From positions 1 through 60,463 of the IMG/VR virus record IMGVR_UViG_3300030450_002177: a stretch of 60,463 nt of DNA. One strand, given 5' to 3'. This document shows, piece after piece, positions 24,168 through 33,161 of the stretch. The notes under the pieces were generated by a model. It was not told the origin of the DNA, did no database searches, and was given only the letters and a program-made list of their open reading frames with translations. How positions within the stretch are numbered: the stretch's first letter is position 1; each line of letters begins with the position of its first letter. Source of the DNA: a virus. A program made the position numbers and the translations under genes.

Positions 24168-24869
24168 ATGTCTGTCGGATGGGGTAGGTCTACATGGGGT
24201 TCTGGTCCTTGGGGGGAACCAGCCTCTATTCCTGTAAATGTTAACGTAGCTGGTGTTGCAATCACCAGTGGTATTGGGTCACTAAGCGTTGTAGCTGGTG
24301 CAGTTGTTACTGTAACGGGTGTTGCTATAACATCAGGCTTAGGCGCTTTGAGTGTTGATGCTGAAGCCAATGTTACACCAGCCACTCAAGTAATAAATAG
24401 TGGATTGGGTGCTCCCAGTGTCGATGCAGAAGCTAATGTCAGCGTAACAGGCAGAGCGATAACATCTGGATTGGGCAGTGCCACAGTCGATGCAGAAGCT
24501 AATGTCAGTGTTACTGGACAAGCCATTACCAGTGGTTTGGGTACTGCTACTGTAGATGCAGAAGCTAATGTTAGTGTTACAGGAGTAGCAACTACATCTG
24601 GACTGGGTACTGTTACTGTTTATCACAATGTTATAGTTGAGGTTACAGGACAGGCAATAACCTCTTCCATAGGTGCAGTTTCAACTACTGCTGATGCCAA
24701 TGCAATCCTGACTGGAGTAGCCATTACATCAACAACAGGTTATGTGTTAGTATGGAGTTTAATAGACGAAACACAGACAGCTGGGTATGAAACTATAAAT
24801 GAATCGCAAACACCAAGTTATTCTGGTATTGATGAGTCACAAACAGCAGACTGGACAGAGGTTGCATAA
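24168..24869 (+). CDS. Repeat-built tail fibre protein, 233 aa
   Basis: Begins MSVGWGRSTWGSGPWGEP, the WGxxxWGxGxWG motif of marine phage fibre/virion proteins. Residues about 25-200 are eight 22-residue beta repeats of the form VSVTGxAITSGLGxxxVDAEAN. Ends with three NESQTxSY/DESQTADW-like segments. Probably a virion appendage near the S74 fibre. Confidence 0.65.
   Translation: MSVGWGRSTWGSGPWGEPASIPVNVNVAGVAITSGIGSLSVVAGAVVTVTGVAITSGLGALSVDAEANVTPATQVINSGLGAPSVDAEANVSVTGRAITSGLGSATVDAEANVSVTGQAITSGLGTATVDAEANVSVTGVATTSGLGTVTVYHNVIVEVTGQAITSSIGAVSTTADANAILTGVAITSTTGYVLVWSLIDETQTAGYETINESQTPSYSGIDESQTADWTEVA
24240..24767 (+). repeat. Eight tandem 66-bp (22-aa) fibre repeats
   Basis: Eight consecutive repeats without length change, core VTGxAITSGLG followed by VDAEAN. 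The central units are the most alike, the outer ones diverged. Confidence 0.7.
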
Positions 24870-24878
24870 TTGTGATTT

Positions 24879-24905
24879 CTGATATAATTTGAACAGTATT
24901 AGGAG
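24879..24905 (+). promoter_or_regulatory. Extended -10 promoter for the S74 fibre gene
   Basis: TGATATAAT (24880-24888), an extended -10, lies 25 nt before ATG 24914, with AGGAG at 24901-24905 as ribosome site. Confidence 0.5.
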
Positions 24906-24913
24906 AAATATGA

Positions 24914-27745
24914 ATGGCAAGTACATACGTTAATGATTTAAGACTCAACGAAATGGCGACAGGTGATGCGTCAGGAACTTGGGGTACGACCACAAACACA
25001 AACTTAGAATTAATAGCAGAAGCGTTTAGTTATGGCACAGAAGCTATAACAACCAACGCTGATACGCATACTACTACTATTGCAGACGGAGCAACTGATC
25101 CCGGTAGATCAATGTTTCTTAAATACACAGGTGCATTGGATTCTGCCTGTACTGTAACTATTGGACCAAACACAGTATCTAAACTATGGTTTATAGAAAA
25201 CGCTACTACAGGTTCGCAAAACTTAGTTATAAGTCAAGGCACAGGTGCAAATATAACAATACCTGCTGGCGATACTAAAATTATTTATTCTGATGGTGCT
25301 GGTTCTGGTGGTGCTATGGTAGATGCACTAGCTAGTATTTCTGCTGTAGATTTAAAAGTACAAGACGATTTGACAGTTACAGATGATGCTTCAATAGGTG
25401 GAGACTTAACACTTACAGGTAACGGTGATTTTAACGGAGACTTAGACGTAGATGGAACTACAGAAACAGACGCATTAACTATTAATGGCTCGGCAGTAAA
25501 CTACAAAGCGTTTGGTACTTCTTCAATTATGCTTGGCGATAATGCTACAGGAACTATTGATGCTGCTAATTATAATGTTGGATTAGGTGTTGATGTTTTT
25601 GCAGCTTTAACTTCTGGTGATGGGAACATAGCTATTGGTTTTGCAGCATTAGATGCTAACACCACAGCAAGTTATAACGTAGGTATAGGACATAATGCTC
25701 TTGGAGCAACCACAACTGGTCAGCAAAATATTGCAGTTGGAGCAAATTCACTTGATGCAAATACGACTGGTGGAGACAATGTCGCAGTAGGAACAGGTGC
25801 TTTAGGAGCAAATACCACAGCCTCAAATAACGCAGCAGTTGGACATTTGTCTTTAACAGCAAACACTACAGGTCATTCAAATACAGCAGTAGGTTCTTTA
25901 TCACTTGATGCTAATACTACTGGAATTAGAAATACTGCCGTTGGTTTTGAAGCTTTAAGTGCAAATACTGATGGCACACAAAACACAGGAGTTGGTAAAG
26001 GTGCTTTACTTGTAAATACCACAGGTATTGAAAATACAGGGGTTGGTTCAAGTGCTCTTGACGCTAACACCACTGGTTCATATAACACAGCAATGGGACA
26101 GGGTGCTTTAGATGCTAATACAACAGCAGATAGCAACACTGCTTTCGGACACGATGCTTTAAAAGCAAATACCACAGGAACTCTTAACGTGGCAGTTGGT
26201 AAAGATGCTTTGTTAGCAAATACAACAGCTAATTCAAACACGGCAGTTGGCAATATAGCACTTGCTGCAAACACTACAGGAGCAGCGAATACGGCAGTGG
26301 GAAGAAATGCTCTTGGTGCAAATACGACTGCTTCAAATAACGTGGCAGTTGGGCATGGTGCTTTGGAATCTAATACGACAGGTGCTTCAAACACAGGAAT
26401 TGGTTATCAAGCTTTAGATGCGAATACTACAGGTGGTGCCAATGTTGGTCTTGGTTATGGAGCTCTTGGAGCAAATACAACAGCTTCAAATAACGTTGCT
26501 GTGGGCGTAAATGCTATGGAGGCAAACACCACAGGCACACAAAACGTAGCCGTAGGTCAAGCAGCTTTAGACGAATCTAGCACAGCAAGTTATAACACAG
26601 CAGTTGGTTATAGAGCCATGTCTGCAACTACAACTGGACAAGAAAACGTTGCATTTGGAACAGACGCAATGTTAGCAAATACTACTGGTGCTAGAAACAC
26701 AGTTTTAGGTGGCTATGCTTTAAGCGTTAATACAACAGGAGGAAACAACGTAGCGATTGGTTATTCTGCTATGTTAGCAAACACTACAGCATCAGAAAAT
26801 GTTGGTATCGGTGTTTATTGTTTAGACGCTAACACTACTGGGGGAAATAATTGTGGAGTTGGATATAATGTTTTAGGTGCTAACACCACAGGTTCTCAGA
26901 ACACGGCTGTAGGACATACTGCATTAGATTCTAATACTACAGCATCCAATAATACAGCAATGGGATATGGTGCTTTAGGAGTAAACACTACAGGTTCTGA
27001 AAATGTAGCAGTTGGAAGAAATTGTCTTGATGCAAATACCACAGGGCAAGACAATACTGCTATTGGTAATTCAGCGTTAGGAGGCAACACCACAGCTTCA
27101 AACAACACAGCCGTTGGTTCTGCTGCTTTGTTATTATGTACTACAGGAGCAGGTAATACTGCTATAGGAATTAATGCAGGTGGGTCAGTAACTACAGGTG
27201 GTAATCATTTCTTTATTGGGCATGGGGCAGGTATGACTTCTGGACCGGGAGGTACGCCGGGTGGTGCTATAACAACAGGTAATAACGAGGGTGTGATTGG
27301 AAATGGTGATACAAGTAAAATTAATACGCAAGTATCTATAACAGTAGCATCTGATGAAAGAGATAAAACAGACTTTCAAGCTTTAACAGCAGGTTTAGAT
27401 TTTGTAAACGCATTGAAACCTTATACTTACTATTGGGATAAACGAGCCAAGTATGTTGACTGGGAAACTAATCCTGATACAGACCTAAATTCTGTAACCA
27501 ATGATGGAACGCACAAAGAAGACTGGATGGATTTAGGTTTTAAAGCACAAGATGTAGTTGCTTTAGAAGATTCAATAAATCATAAAATATCTAATAAAAC
27601 TAATTTAGTTACCAGTCTATCAGGTGATGGAAAACAATACGCTTTACAATACGAAAAGTTTGTACCAATTCTAGTTAAAGCTTTGCAAGAAGCTGACGAT
27701 AAAATAGATGCGTTGACTACTAGAGTCACGACATTAGAAGGATAA
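24914..27745 (+). CDS. Tail fibre with YadA-like 17-aa repeats and S74 chaperone domain, 943 aa
   Basis: N-terminal virion-binding region (NDLRLNEMATGDASGTWGTT), a beta region, then 31 exact-length 17-residue repeats (about 238-764; core NTAVGxxALxANTTGxx) like trimeric autotransporter head coils. At the C-terminus is a Peptidase_S74 intramolecular chaperone: SDERDKTD with the Ser-Asp catalytic pair, GLDFVNALKPYTYYW and a final coiled coil. Expected to trimerise, cleave itself and bind host receptor. Confidence 0.85.
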   Translation: MASTYVNDLRLNEMATGDASGTWGTTTNTNLELIAEAFSYGTEAITTNADTHTTTIADGATDPGRSMFLKYTGALDSACTVTIGPNTVSKLWFIENATTGSQNLVISQGTGANITIPAGDTKIIYSDGAGSGGAMVDALASISAVDLKVQDDLTVTDDASIGGDLTLTGNGDFNGDLDVDGTTETDALTINGSAVNYKAFGTSSIMLGDNATGTIDAANYNVGLGVDVFAALTSGDGNIAIGFAALDANTTASYNVGIGHNALGATTTGQQNIAVGANSLDANTTGGDNVAVGTGALGANTTASNNAAVGHLSLTANTTGHSNTAVGSLSLDANTTGIRNTAVGFEALSANTDGTQNTGVGKGALLVNTTGIENTGVGSSALDANTTGSYNTAMGQGALDANTTADSNTAFGHDALKANTTGTLNVAVGKDALLANTTANSNTAVGNIALAANTTGAANTAVGRNALGANTTASNNVAVGHGALESNTTGASNTGIGYQALDANTTGGANVGLGYGALGANTTASNNVAVGVNAMEANTTGTQNVAVGQAALDESSTASYNTAVGYRAMSATTTGQENVAFGTDAMLANTTGARNTVLGGYALSVNTTGGNNVAIGYSAMLANTTASENVGIGVYCLDANTTGGNNCGVGYNVLGANTTGSQNTAVGHTALDSNTTASNNTAMGYGALGVNTTGSENVAVGRNCLDANTTGQDNTAIGNSALGGNTTASNNTAVGSAALLLCTTGAGNTAIGINAGGSVTTGGNHFFIGHGAGMTSGPGGTPGGAITTGNNEGVIGNGDTSKINTQVSITVASDERDKTDFQALTAGLDFVNALKPYTYYWDKRAKYVDWETNPDTDLNSVTNDGTHKEDWMDLGFKAQDVVALEDSINHKISNKTNLVTSLSGDGKQYALQYEKFVPILVKALQEADDKIDALTTRVTTLEG
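25625..27205 (+). repeat. 31 tandem 51-bp (17-aa) repeats
   Basis: 31 units of exactly 17 codons, residues 238-764, with one degenerate unit just before (about 221-237). Protein consensus is strong while codons vary, suggesting old repeats held by selection rather than recent slippage. Confidence 0.85.
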
Positions 27746-27755
27746 GGAGTAAAAA

Positions 27756-28073
27756 ATGGCAGTAAGCAAAAAATTAGTAAAAACCATACCTTATGTCAAA
27801 TCCAGTAAAGTGGAAGAATGGCATTTGGATATGCAATACGAAAACGACAGCGAAGGCGATGCGACTTATTACAAAACTGTATTCAGGCACACAGCCGTAG
27901 CAGCCGATGGTGATTTTACCAAAGCAGCAAAAGGTTCGTTTAGTAACGCTGACTTAGTAGCGTTGTGTCCTGTATCGCATTGGGATGTAGTATTCGCTAG
28001 TCAGGTGGATTCAGTTATTACGAATCCAACTACTGAACCAGTACCTGACGAGTCATTTGCAGTACCTAGTTAA
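27756..28073 (+). CDS. Fibre-associated hypothetical protein, 105 aa
   Basis: ATG after AAGGAG, 10 bp behind the S74 fibre gene. Sequence with KVEEWHLDMQYENDSEGDATYYKTV and LCPVSHWDVVFASQ is of a type that follows fibres in marine phages; an assembly factor or small virion protein is possible. Confidence 0.55.
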   Translation: MAVSKKLVKTIPYVKSSKVEEWHLDMQYENDSEGDATYYKTVFRHTAVAADGDFTKAAKGSFSNADLVALCPVSHWDVVFASQVDSVITNPTTEPVPDESFAVPS

Positions 28074-28780
28074 TGGCTGAAGTAACAGTACATAATATGC
28101 CTAGTGTCTTTGTTATGGAGACACAGATGCCAGAGAGTATGGTGAATGACTTAAATGATTATCTTGACGAATACGTTGAAGATAAAAACAAGAAGTCATT
28201 AGCTGATACTTTAGTTGGGCAAATAGCACAAGGCGAACAATTATTAATGGATAACGCTGACCCAAGATTAAAAGAATACACAGACTTTGTTTGTGGATTA
28301 GGAGCAGACTATATTAATTTCTTTTCTCAAAATACTGGAGCAACGTTAAAAGCACCTAAAGCAGTAGCTGTAGATGAAACTTGGTCAGTACACAGTTACG
28401 AAGGAGACTATAATCCTATACACGATCACGGTACTAAAACCATAATGGGTATATCCACTACTGGCTGGACTAAAGTACCACAACAAATACTAGATCAACC
28501 TGTAGCTGGATCACCTAACTATTCTTTATACAATACGTCAGGTGATTGCGATGGTTATATAGCATTTCAATATGGGTTGAATCAATTAATGGACACAGAT
28601 AGATTGAGACCACCTCAATCTTTTGTTATGCAACCAGAGGTAGGGAAGTTGTTGGTTTTCCCTTCATGGTTGCAACACATGGTATATCCTTTTAAGGGAG
28701 AAGGTGAAAGAAGAACGGTTGCCTCTAACCTTAATTGTTGGGATGTGCCTCAAGAACCAACACAAGAAGAAGGAGAATAA
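28073..28780 (+). CDS. 2OG-Fe(II) oxygenase, 2OG-FeII_Oxy_5 type (copy 2), 235 aa
   Basis: Paralogue of the 3074-3796 product: shared ETWSVHSYEGDYNPIHDH, PEVGKLLVFPSWLQH and GEGERRTVASNLNCWDVP, so His/Asp ligands, distal His and the 2OG Arg are all kept. Starts in a TAATG overlap with the fibre-associated gene, pointing to action on fibre or tail proteins, in contrast to copy 1 among replication genes. Substrate unproven. Confidence 0.85.
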   Translation: MAEVTVHNMPSVFVMETQMPESMVNDLNDYLDEYVEDKNKKSLADTLVGQIAQGEQLLMDNADPRLKEYTDFVCGLGADYINFFSQNTGATLKAPKAVAVDETWSVHSYEGDYNPIHDHGTKTIMGISTTGWTKVPQQILDQPVAGSPNYSLYNTSGDCDGYIAFQYGLNQLMDTDRLRPPQSFVMQPEVGKLLVFPSWLQHMVYPFKGEGERRTVASNLNCWDVPQEPTQEEGE

Positions 28781-28781
28781 T

Positions 28782-28949
28782 ATGTTAGATACAATATTTA
28801 CAATCATTCAATTAGCGCCTTGGGTTATCTCAGGAGCTTCTTTAATTTGTGCTTTAACCCCAACACCAAAAGACGATCAAATAATAGGTAAAATCTATAA
28901 GTTAATTGATTGGTGTGCAATCAATGTTGGAAAGGCTAAGGAGAAGTAA
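28782..28949 (+). CDS. Small single-pass membrane protein, 55 aa
   Basis: ATG 28782 after AAGGAGAAT. One hydrophobic segment (IIQLAPWVISGASLICAL, about 8-25), then the TPTPKDDQ motif and a basic end. Heads the lysis region; holin or holin-accessory is plausible. Confidence 0.55.
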   Translation: MLDTIFTIIQLAPWVISGASLICALTPTPKDDQIIGKIYKLIDWCAINVGKAKEK

Positions 28950-28950
28950 C

Positions 28951-29133
28951 ATGAGTTGGCTACCAAAAACGTATAAAGACACCATTAAAAAATTCTGGCA
29001 AAACGTCAGGGGTGTTGAAGAAAAAACAGTTAGAGCTAGAACAAAAAAAGGAAGGTATGTAGCTGATGATCCATCTACTCCTGATGTAGATGAAGCTTAT
29101 ACTACAGTAGAAGTCAAAAAGAAAAAAAAGTGA
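28951..29133 (+). CDS. Basic hypothetical protein, 60 aa
   Basis: ATG after AAGGAGAAG. Lys-rich with VRARTKKGRYVADDPSTPDVD and a poly-Lys end. Overlaps the next start (GTGA). Unknown. Confidence 0.5.
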   Translation: MSWLPKTYKDTIKKFWQNVRGVEEKTVRARTKKGRYVADDPSTPDVDEAYTTVEVKKKKK

Positions 29134-29312
29134 CTGTCAAAGACGCTTTACATAGAATCGAAACACATGAAAGAGAGTGTAAAATACGTTATGAGCATAT
29201 TGAAAAGCGTCTGGAAGAAGGTAGTGAAAAATTTAAGCGAATCGAAGTTATGTTGTGGGGGTTATATGGAGTCATAGCTATGTCTATGGGACTTTCTCAG
29301 TATTTGAATTAA
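29130..29312 (+). CDS. XhlA-like small coiled-coil/membrane protein, 60 aa
   Basis: GTG start overlapping the previous stop. Helical charged N-terminal part (HERECKIRYEHIEKRLEE) then one membrane segment (MLWGLYGVIAMSMGLS, about 41-56), the layout of XhlA/holin-associated proteins. Likely lysis accessory. Confidence 0.55.
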   Translation: MTVKDALHRIETHERECKIRYEHIEKRLEEGSEKFKRIEVMLWGLYGVIAMSMGLSQYLN

Positions 29313-29342
29313 AAAAATATAGATAGTGACAGGAGGTTGCGA

Positions 29343-29738
29343 ATGAGTGACGACAGAGCTAGTGGTAGATTTGGTGGTGATATGGACCGAAATGAGGTCG
29401 AAATTGACTTGTCCAAATTTATGGAATTGTTGCAAGAACAATCAGCATTAAAAGATCGTATTAGAGAATTAGAAGACGAGACCAACAGAAACCCTCATCA
29501 AAAATGGATTCATTTAGCACAAGCAGTTGATTCTTGGAGAATATTTCCAAGAGCCTTTTTAACTGTGTACATCTTTTTACTTTACTATACTGTCATGTGG
29601 TTTATGGAATTGCCTGAACCAAGTTTTGAGCAATCTGGTTTGATTTCTATAGTTGTTGGTGCTGGAGCTGCGTGGTTTGGATTATATGCAGGAACCACAG
29701 GTTCATCTAAGAGCTTCAAAGGAGAAAAGGATAAATAA
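29343..29738 (+). CDS. Holin-like membrane protein, 131 aa
   Basis: ATG 29343 preferred over a TTG six bases earlier because of spacing to AGGAGG (29331-29336). Coiled coil at about 20-45, then two membrane segments (FLTVYIFLLYYTVMWF and ISIVVGAGAAWFGLYAG) and a basic tail. Good holin candidate given the downstream spanins and lysozyme. Confidence 0.6.
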   Translation: MSDDRASGRFGGDMDRNEVEIDLSKFMELLQEQSALKDRIRELEDETNRNPHQKWIHLAQAVDSWRIFPRAFLTVYIFLLYYTVMWFMELPEPSFEQSGLISIVVGAGAAWFGLYAGTTGSSKSFKGEKDK

Positions 29739-30850
29739 TGTATAAAAAATGCTATTTATTGATGCTTGGTTTAACCCTTTTTGTTGCCAATGTTTACGCT
29801 GATGCACCTGACCAAACTGGAACTGGTTGTGCTAATGGCACACAGTATTGTGAAAATAATAATTTGAATACCACAAATTCCACGACAACAAATAACACAA
29901 ATAATAATACCAATAGCAACACCAATGTTTCAACTAATACCAATTCCAATACCAATGTTTCAACTAATACCAACACTTCAACCTCTACGGCTACTAATTC
30001 CAATACCAACGTAAATACTTCTACGGCAAATAATACCAACGTTAACACTACGACAGCGACTTCAACTGCTACAACCAATAATACCAACGTAAATAATAAC
30101 GTTAATACTTCTACTTCAACATCTGATTCCACAGTAACTTCAACAGTAGATCAAACTGTTACTAACAATACGACAACTAATAATACCAATATATCTAGTT
30201 CAACTAGCAATAACACAAATGTAAATAAAAATGAAAGCAAGTCTGAATCAAACGTACAAACAAACAACGTAAATCAAAACAATAACAACACAGTTTCAGA
30301 AAACACAAATAGGAATATTAATCAAAGCAATTCAACACAAACGATTAAACAAGAAATAGAAACTAAAGCTCCTCCTGCTTCTGCGATAGCTCCTTCTATT
30401 ATGAGCTATAGTCAAGACCTCTGTACTGTAGGTAGATCAGGAGCATTTCAAGGACAAGTATTTGGTATTTCTGGAGGCAGAACAGTTACTGATGAAAACT
30501 GTGAAAGACTTAAACTAAGCAAATACATATATGATATGGGCATGAAAGTAGCTGCTGTATCTATACTTTGCCAAGACACTAGAGTATTTCAAGCAATGGA
30601 AATGGCTGGCACTCCATGTCCTTACATGGGAAAAATAGGTAAAGAAGCAACAGAAGGGTGGGCAACCAATCCCTCACAAAGACCTGATGCCAAAGAATAC
30701 AAAGCTAATTGGATAGCTAACTGTAAAAAAGGTTTAAACCCTAACGACACGGGGTATAACAAAGATGTTGTAAGTGGTGTAAGAAAGGTTTTTACTAAGA
30801 AGAAAAAATCTACTAAACAGTGCAAGAAAGAATGGAACAATGCCTCATAG
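29738..30850 (+). CDS. Secreted Asn/Thr-rich protein, 370 aa
   Basis: Signal peptide (YLLMLGLTLFVANVYA, cut near 22). Residues about 38-210 are low-complexity Asn/Thr/Ser with short NTNVSTNTNSN-type repeats, then a conserved-looking Cys-containing domain (about 225-370) with a basic end. Exported to periplasm or surface. Coupled to the NIDO-like gene by an 11-bp overlap. Confidence 0.6.
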   Translation: MYKKCYLLMLGLTLFVANVYADAPDQTGTGCANGTQYCENNNLNTTNSTTTNNTNNNTNSNTNVSTNTNSNTNVSTNTNTSTSTATNSNTNVNTSTANNTNVNTTTATSTATTNNTNVNNNVNTSTSTSDSTVTSTVDQTVTNNTTTNNTNISSSTSNNTNVNKNESKSESNVQTNNVNQNNNNTVSENTNRNINQSNSTQTIKQEIETKAPPASAIAPSIMSYSQDLCTVGRSGAFQGQVFGISGGRTVTDENCERLKLSKYIYDMGMKVAAVSILCQDTRVFQAMEMAGTPCPYMGKIGKEATEGWATNPSQRPDAKEYKANWIANCKKGLNPNDTGYNKDVVSGVRKVFTKKKKSTKQCKKEWNNAS

Positions 30851-33152
30851 AAAAGATAAAGGTCTTATTTGGTGTTTTTCTGCAAGTTTAATTTTATCAG
30901 CGATTTTTTCATTAGGCGTTAATAGCCTTAAAGCTGAATATATTTATGAAGCCAATCAACCTTTATATCATTTACAAACAAACGCTAATAATTTTGAAGG
31001 AGAATTAGCTTATTCAATTTCTGACGATGGCGTTTCTCCTGTTGTAGATTTATCTTTTAATTTTACTTTCTATGGAGAAACTTTTAGCCAAGCCAGAATA
31101 GCAACTAATGGTTGTTTGCATTTTAAAACCACAGGTTCATACTGTAATGACTACACACCAGACCCATTAACAGGACAGCACACCTATACACTATATCCCT
31201 TTTGGACGGACTTAATTAGAGATAACAACTCAAGAATAAAATCTTGGGGAGATTCTTCTAAGATGATATTTGGTTGGTATGATTTAAGAGAATACAACAG
31301 AAGCAATACAGACAATAGTTTTGAGGTAATACTTTGGTCAAATAATACGTTTGAATACAGATATGGCGCTTTAAACGTAATTAACCATGACGTATTAATT
31401 GGTGAAATAGGTAGTGGGACCTCAGAAAGCTATACTTATTTGTACCATGATGAATGTAGCACAGGCACAACCAATTCTAGTTCATGTGTAAACACTAATT
31501 GGAATAACACTTCATTTAATACATTGTTAGAAAATGGTGGTTCTTTATATGGAGTAGGAACAGGCAATTCTATAGACTGTAGCGACCCTTTGAACGATGA
31601 ATCTTGTTCAGGGTATGCAGCAGCTTATCTAACTCAACAATGTAATCTGGATTCGCTGTATAGTCAGTCCTGTCCTTACTATTGGGAGGCTTATGATGAC
31701 CAACAGTGTGACGAAGACCCACAATACGCACCTTTTTGTGCTGGTTATACCCAAGAAGCATCAGTAGCTTATTTTGTAGAAGATAACTTTGATTATGGTT
31801 ATCAGGATGATATGCAGGGTGGAAACTTTAGTTTTGATGATAACTTTGGGTATGAAGAAGATGTTTTTTCTTACATAGAAGGGTTTGATTTTGAACAAAA
31901 TGAAGAAGTATTAGTTTTTGAATATGAAGATGTTTTTATTGAATTTGATTTTGAAGAAACTTTTGCTGGAGACTTTGATCCATTACCAGATTTTAACGTA
32001 ATAAATGATGTTTATGAAATCCAATTATTTGAAGAGCCTGAGTTTCTGTTATCTTATGATGAACTTGAAAGAAACGATGTAATTACAATTAACCCAAGTG
32101 AAGAATTAATAGAAGAATTTATATTACAAGAAACTGTTTTAGTAGAGGATTTTGAACAAATTAATACCTTTATAGATTTTGAAACTATAGAAGAACTTGA
32201 TGAATGGTTTGAAGAAGAAATTAGAGAAGAAATAGCAGAAGAAAGAACAGAAGAAGAGGCTGAAGAAGAACTTTATGCTGAAGAAGAAGTTTTTGAAGAA
32301 GAGGTAGTAGAAGAAGTATTTGAAGATATAGAAGAACAGTTTGTAGAAGAAAGAGTTGCTATAGAAGAAAGAGAAGAAGAGGTAATTGAAGAAGAATTAG
32401 AGTTAGTTGCAGAAGAAACAACATCAAGAAGTGGAATAACATCAACCATGTTAAATGTTGTAAACCAATCTATAAGGACAGCAACTAATAGCAATTCTTC
32501 TAGTGGTTCTTCTAGTGGTTATTCAAGTGGAAGTAATAGTGGTGGAAATGTAAACAGTAGTGCTGTTAATTCTTCTGTAACAGGTGGTGGAATTAGTACA
32601 AGCAGCTCACCAAGCATGTCTGACCAAATAGTTTCAGCAAATGTTCAAACAAATACGATTCTTTCTTTAAGCCAAGATACTAGCAGCATGTCTGGTGGCA
32701 GCTCACAAACAGTTAGTAATGTATCTACAGTTATAACACCTATGCCAACATTTGATACTAACCCACAAGTAGTTATGGCAGATGTTCAGGTACAAAATAT
32801 GCAAGGTGAAATAGACACAGCAGTATCAGGAGTTATGACAGCAAGCGAAGCAGATCAAATTGCAGATGAAATTATTGCTAATAACATTAAAGAGCAACAA
32901 GAACAGGCAGAAACAGAACAAGCAGAAACTGGACAATACGCAGACCAATCAACATTAGTGGCTTATTTGGGCTATGTTCAGGGCTTTGATGCGTACAGAG
33001 AAGTCAACATACCTCAAGCAGACGCTTGGTATGAAGATAAAACTATTTATGATAATATTGGTATTAGTGACAATATAAATGCTTTTTATACCCTTGCTAG
33101 TGACAATATAAATATGATAAATAAGATAATAGGACAACAACCAAATTTGTAG
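30840..33152 (+). CDS. Secreted NIDO-like protein with acidic coiled-coil tail, 770 aa
   Basis: Hydrophobic export signal (LIWCFSASLILSAIFSLG). A nidogen-extracellular-like domain lies at about 55-200: FYGETFSQARIATNGCLHF, LYPFWTDLIRD and SFEVILWSNNTFEYRYG follow the NIDO order. A Cys-rich segment follows (about 245-302; CDEDPQYAPFCAGY), then a very acidic Glu-rich region (about 315-525), a Ser/Gly-rich linker and a C-terminal domain. A surface-exposed phage product made in the cell is unusual; adhesion, exclusion or lysis aid are options. Confidence 0.6.
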   Translation: MPHRKDKGLIWCFSASLILSAIFSLGVNSLKAEYIYEANQPLYHLQTNANNFEGELAYSISDDGVSPVVDLSFNFTFYGETFSQARIATNGCLHFKTTGSYCNDYTPDPLTGQHTYTLYPFWTDLIRDNNSRIKSWGDSSKMIFGWYDLREYNRSNTDNSFEVILWSNNTFEYRYGALNVINHDVLIGEIGSGTSESYTYLYHDECSTGTTNSSSCVNTNWNNTSFNTLLENGGSLYGVGTGNSIDCSDPLNDESCSGYAAAYLTQQCNLDSLYSQSCPYYWEAYDDQQCDEDPQYAPFCAGYTQEASVAYFVEDNFDYGYQDDMQGGNFSFDDNFGYEEDVFSYIEGFDFEQNEEVLVFEYEDVFIEFDFEETFAGDFDPLPDFNVINDVYEIQLFEEPEFLLSYDELERNDVITINPSEELIEEFILQETVLVEDFEQINTFIDFETIEELDEWFEEEIREEIAEERTEEEAEEELYAEEEVFEEEVVEEVFEDIEEQFVEERVAIEEREEEVIEEELELVAEETTSRSGITSTMLNVVNQSIRTATNSNSSSGSSSGYSSGSNSGGNVNSSAVNSSVTGGGISTSSSPSMSDQIVSANVQTNTILSLSQDTSSMSGGSSQTVSNVSTVITPMPTFDTNPQVVMADVQVQNMQGEIDTAVSGVMTASEADQIADEIIANNIKEQQEQAETEQAETGQYADQSTLVAYLGYVQGFDAYREVNIPQADAWYEDKTIYDNIGISDNINAFYTLASDNINMINKIIGQQPNL

Positions 33153-33161
33153 GAGAATGAT

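Noticed and set aside
25625-27205. Regularly spaced repeats resembling a CRISPR array
   Set aside because: They are in-frame 51-bp coding repeats of the fibre gene with diverged DNA, not identical repeats with unique spacers.
25656-27379. Several open frames on the minus strand across the fibre repeats
   Set aside because: They are shadows of the 51-bp repeat with biased composition, no ribosome sites and no independent promoter.
29794-30132. Minus-strand ORF of Val/Leu-rich composition
   Set aside because: It is the complement of the Asn/Thr low-complexity stretch, so the hydrophobic composition is an artefact.
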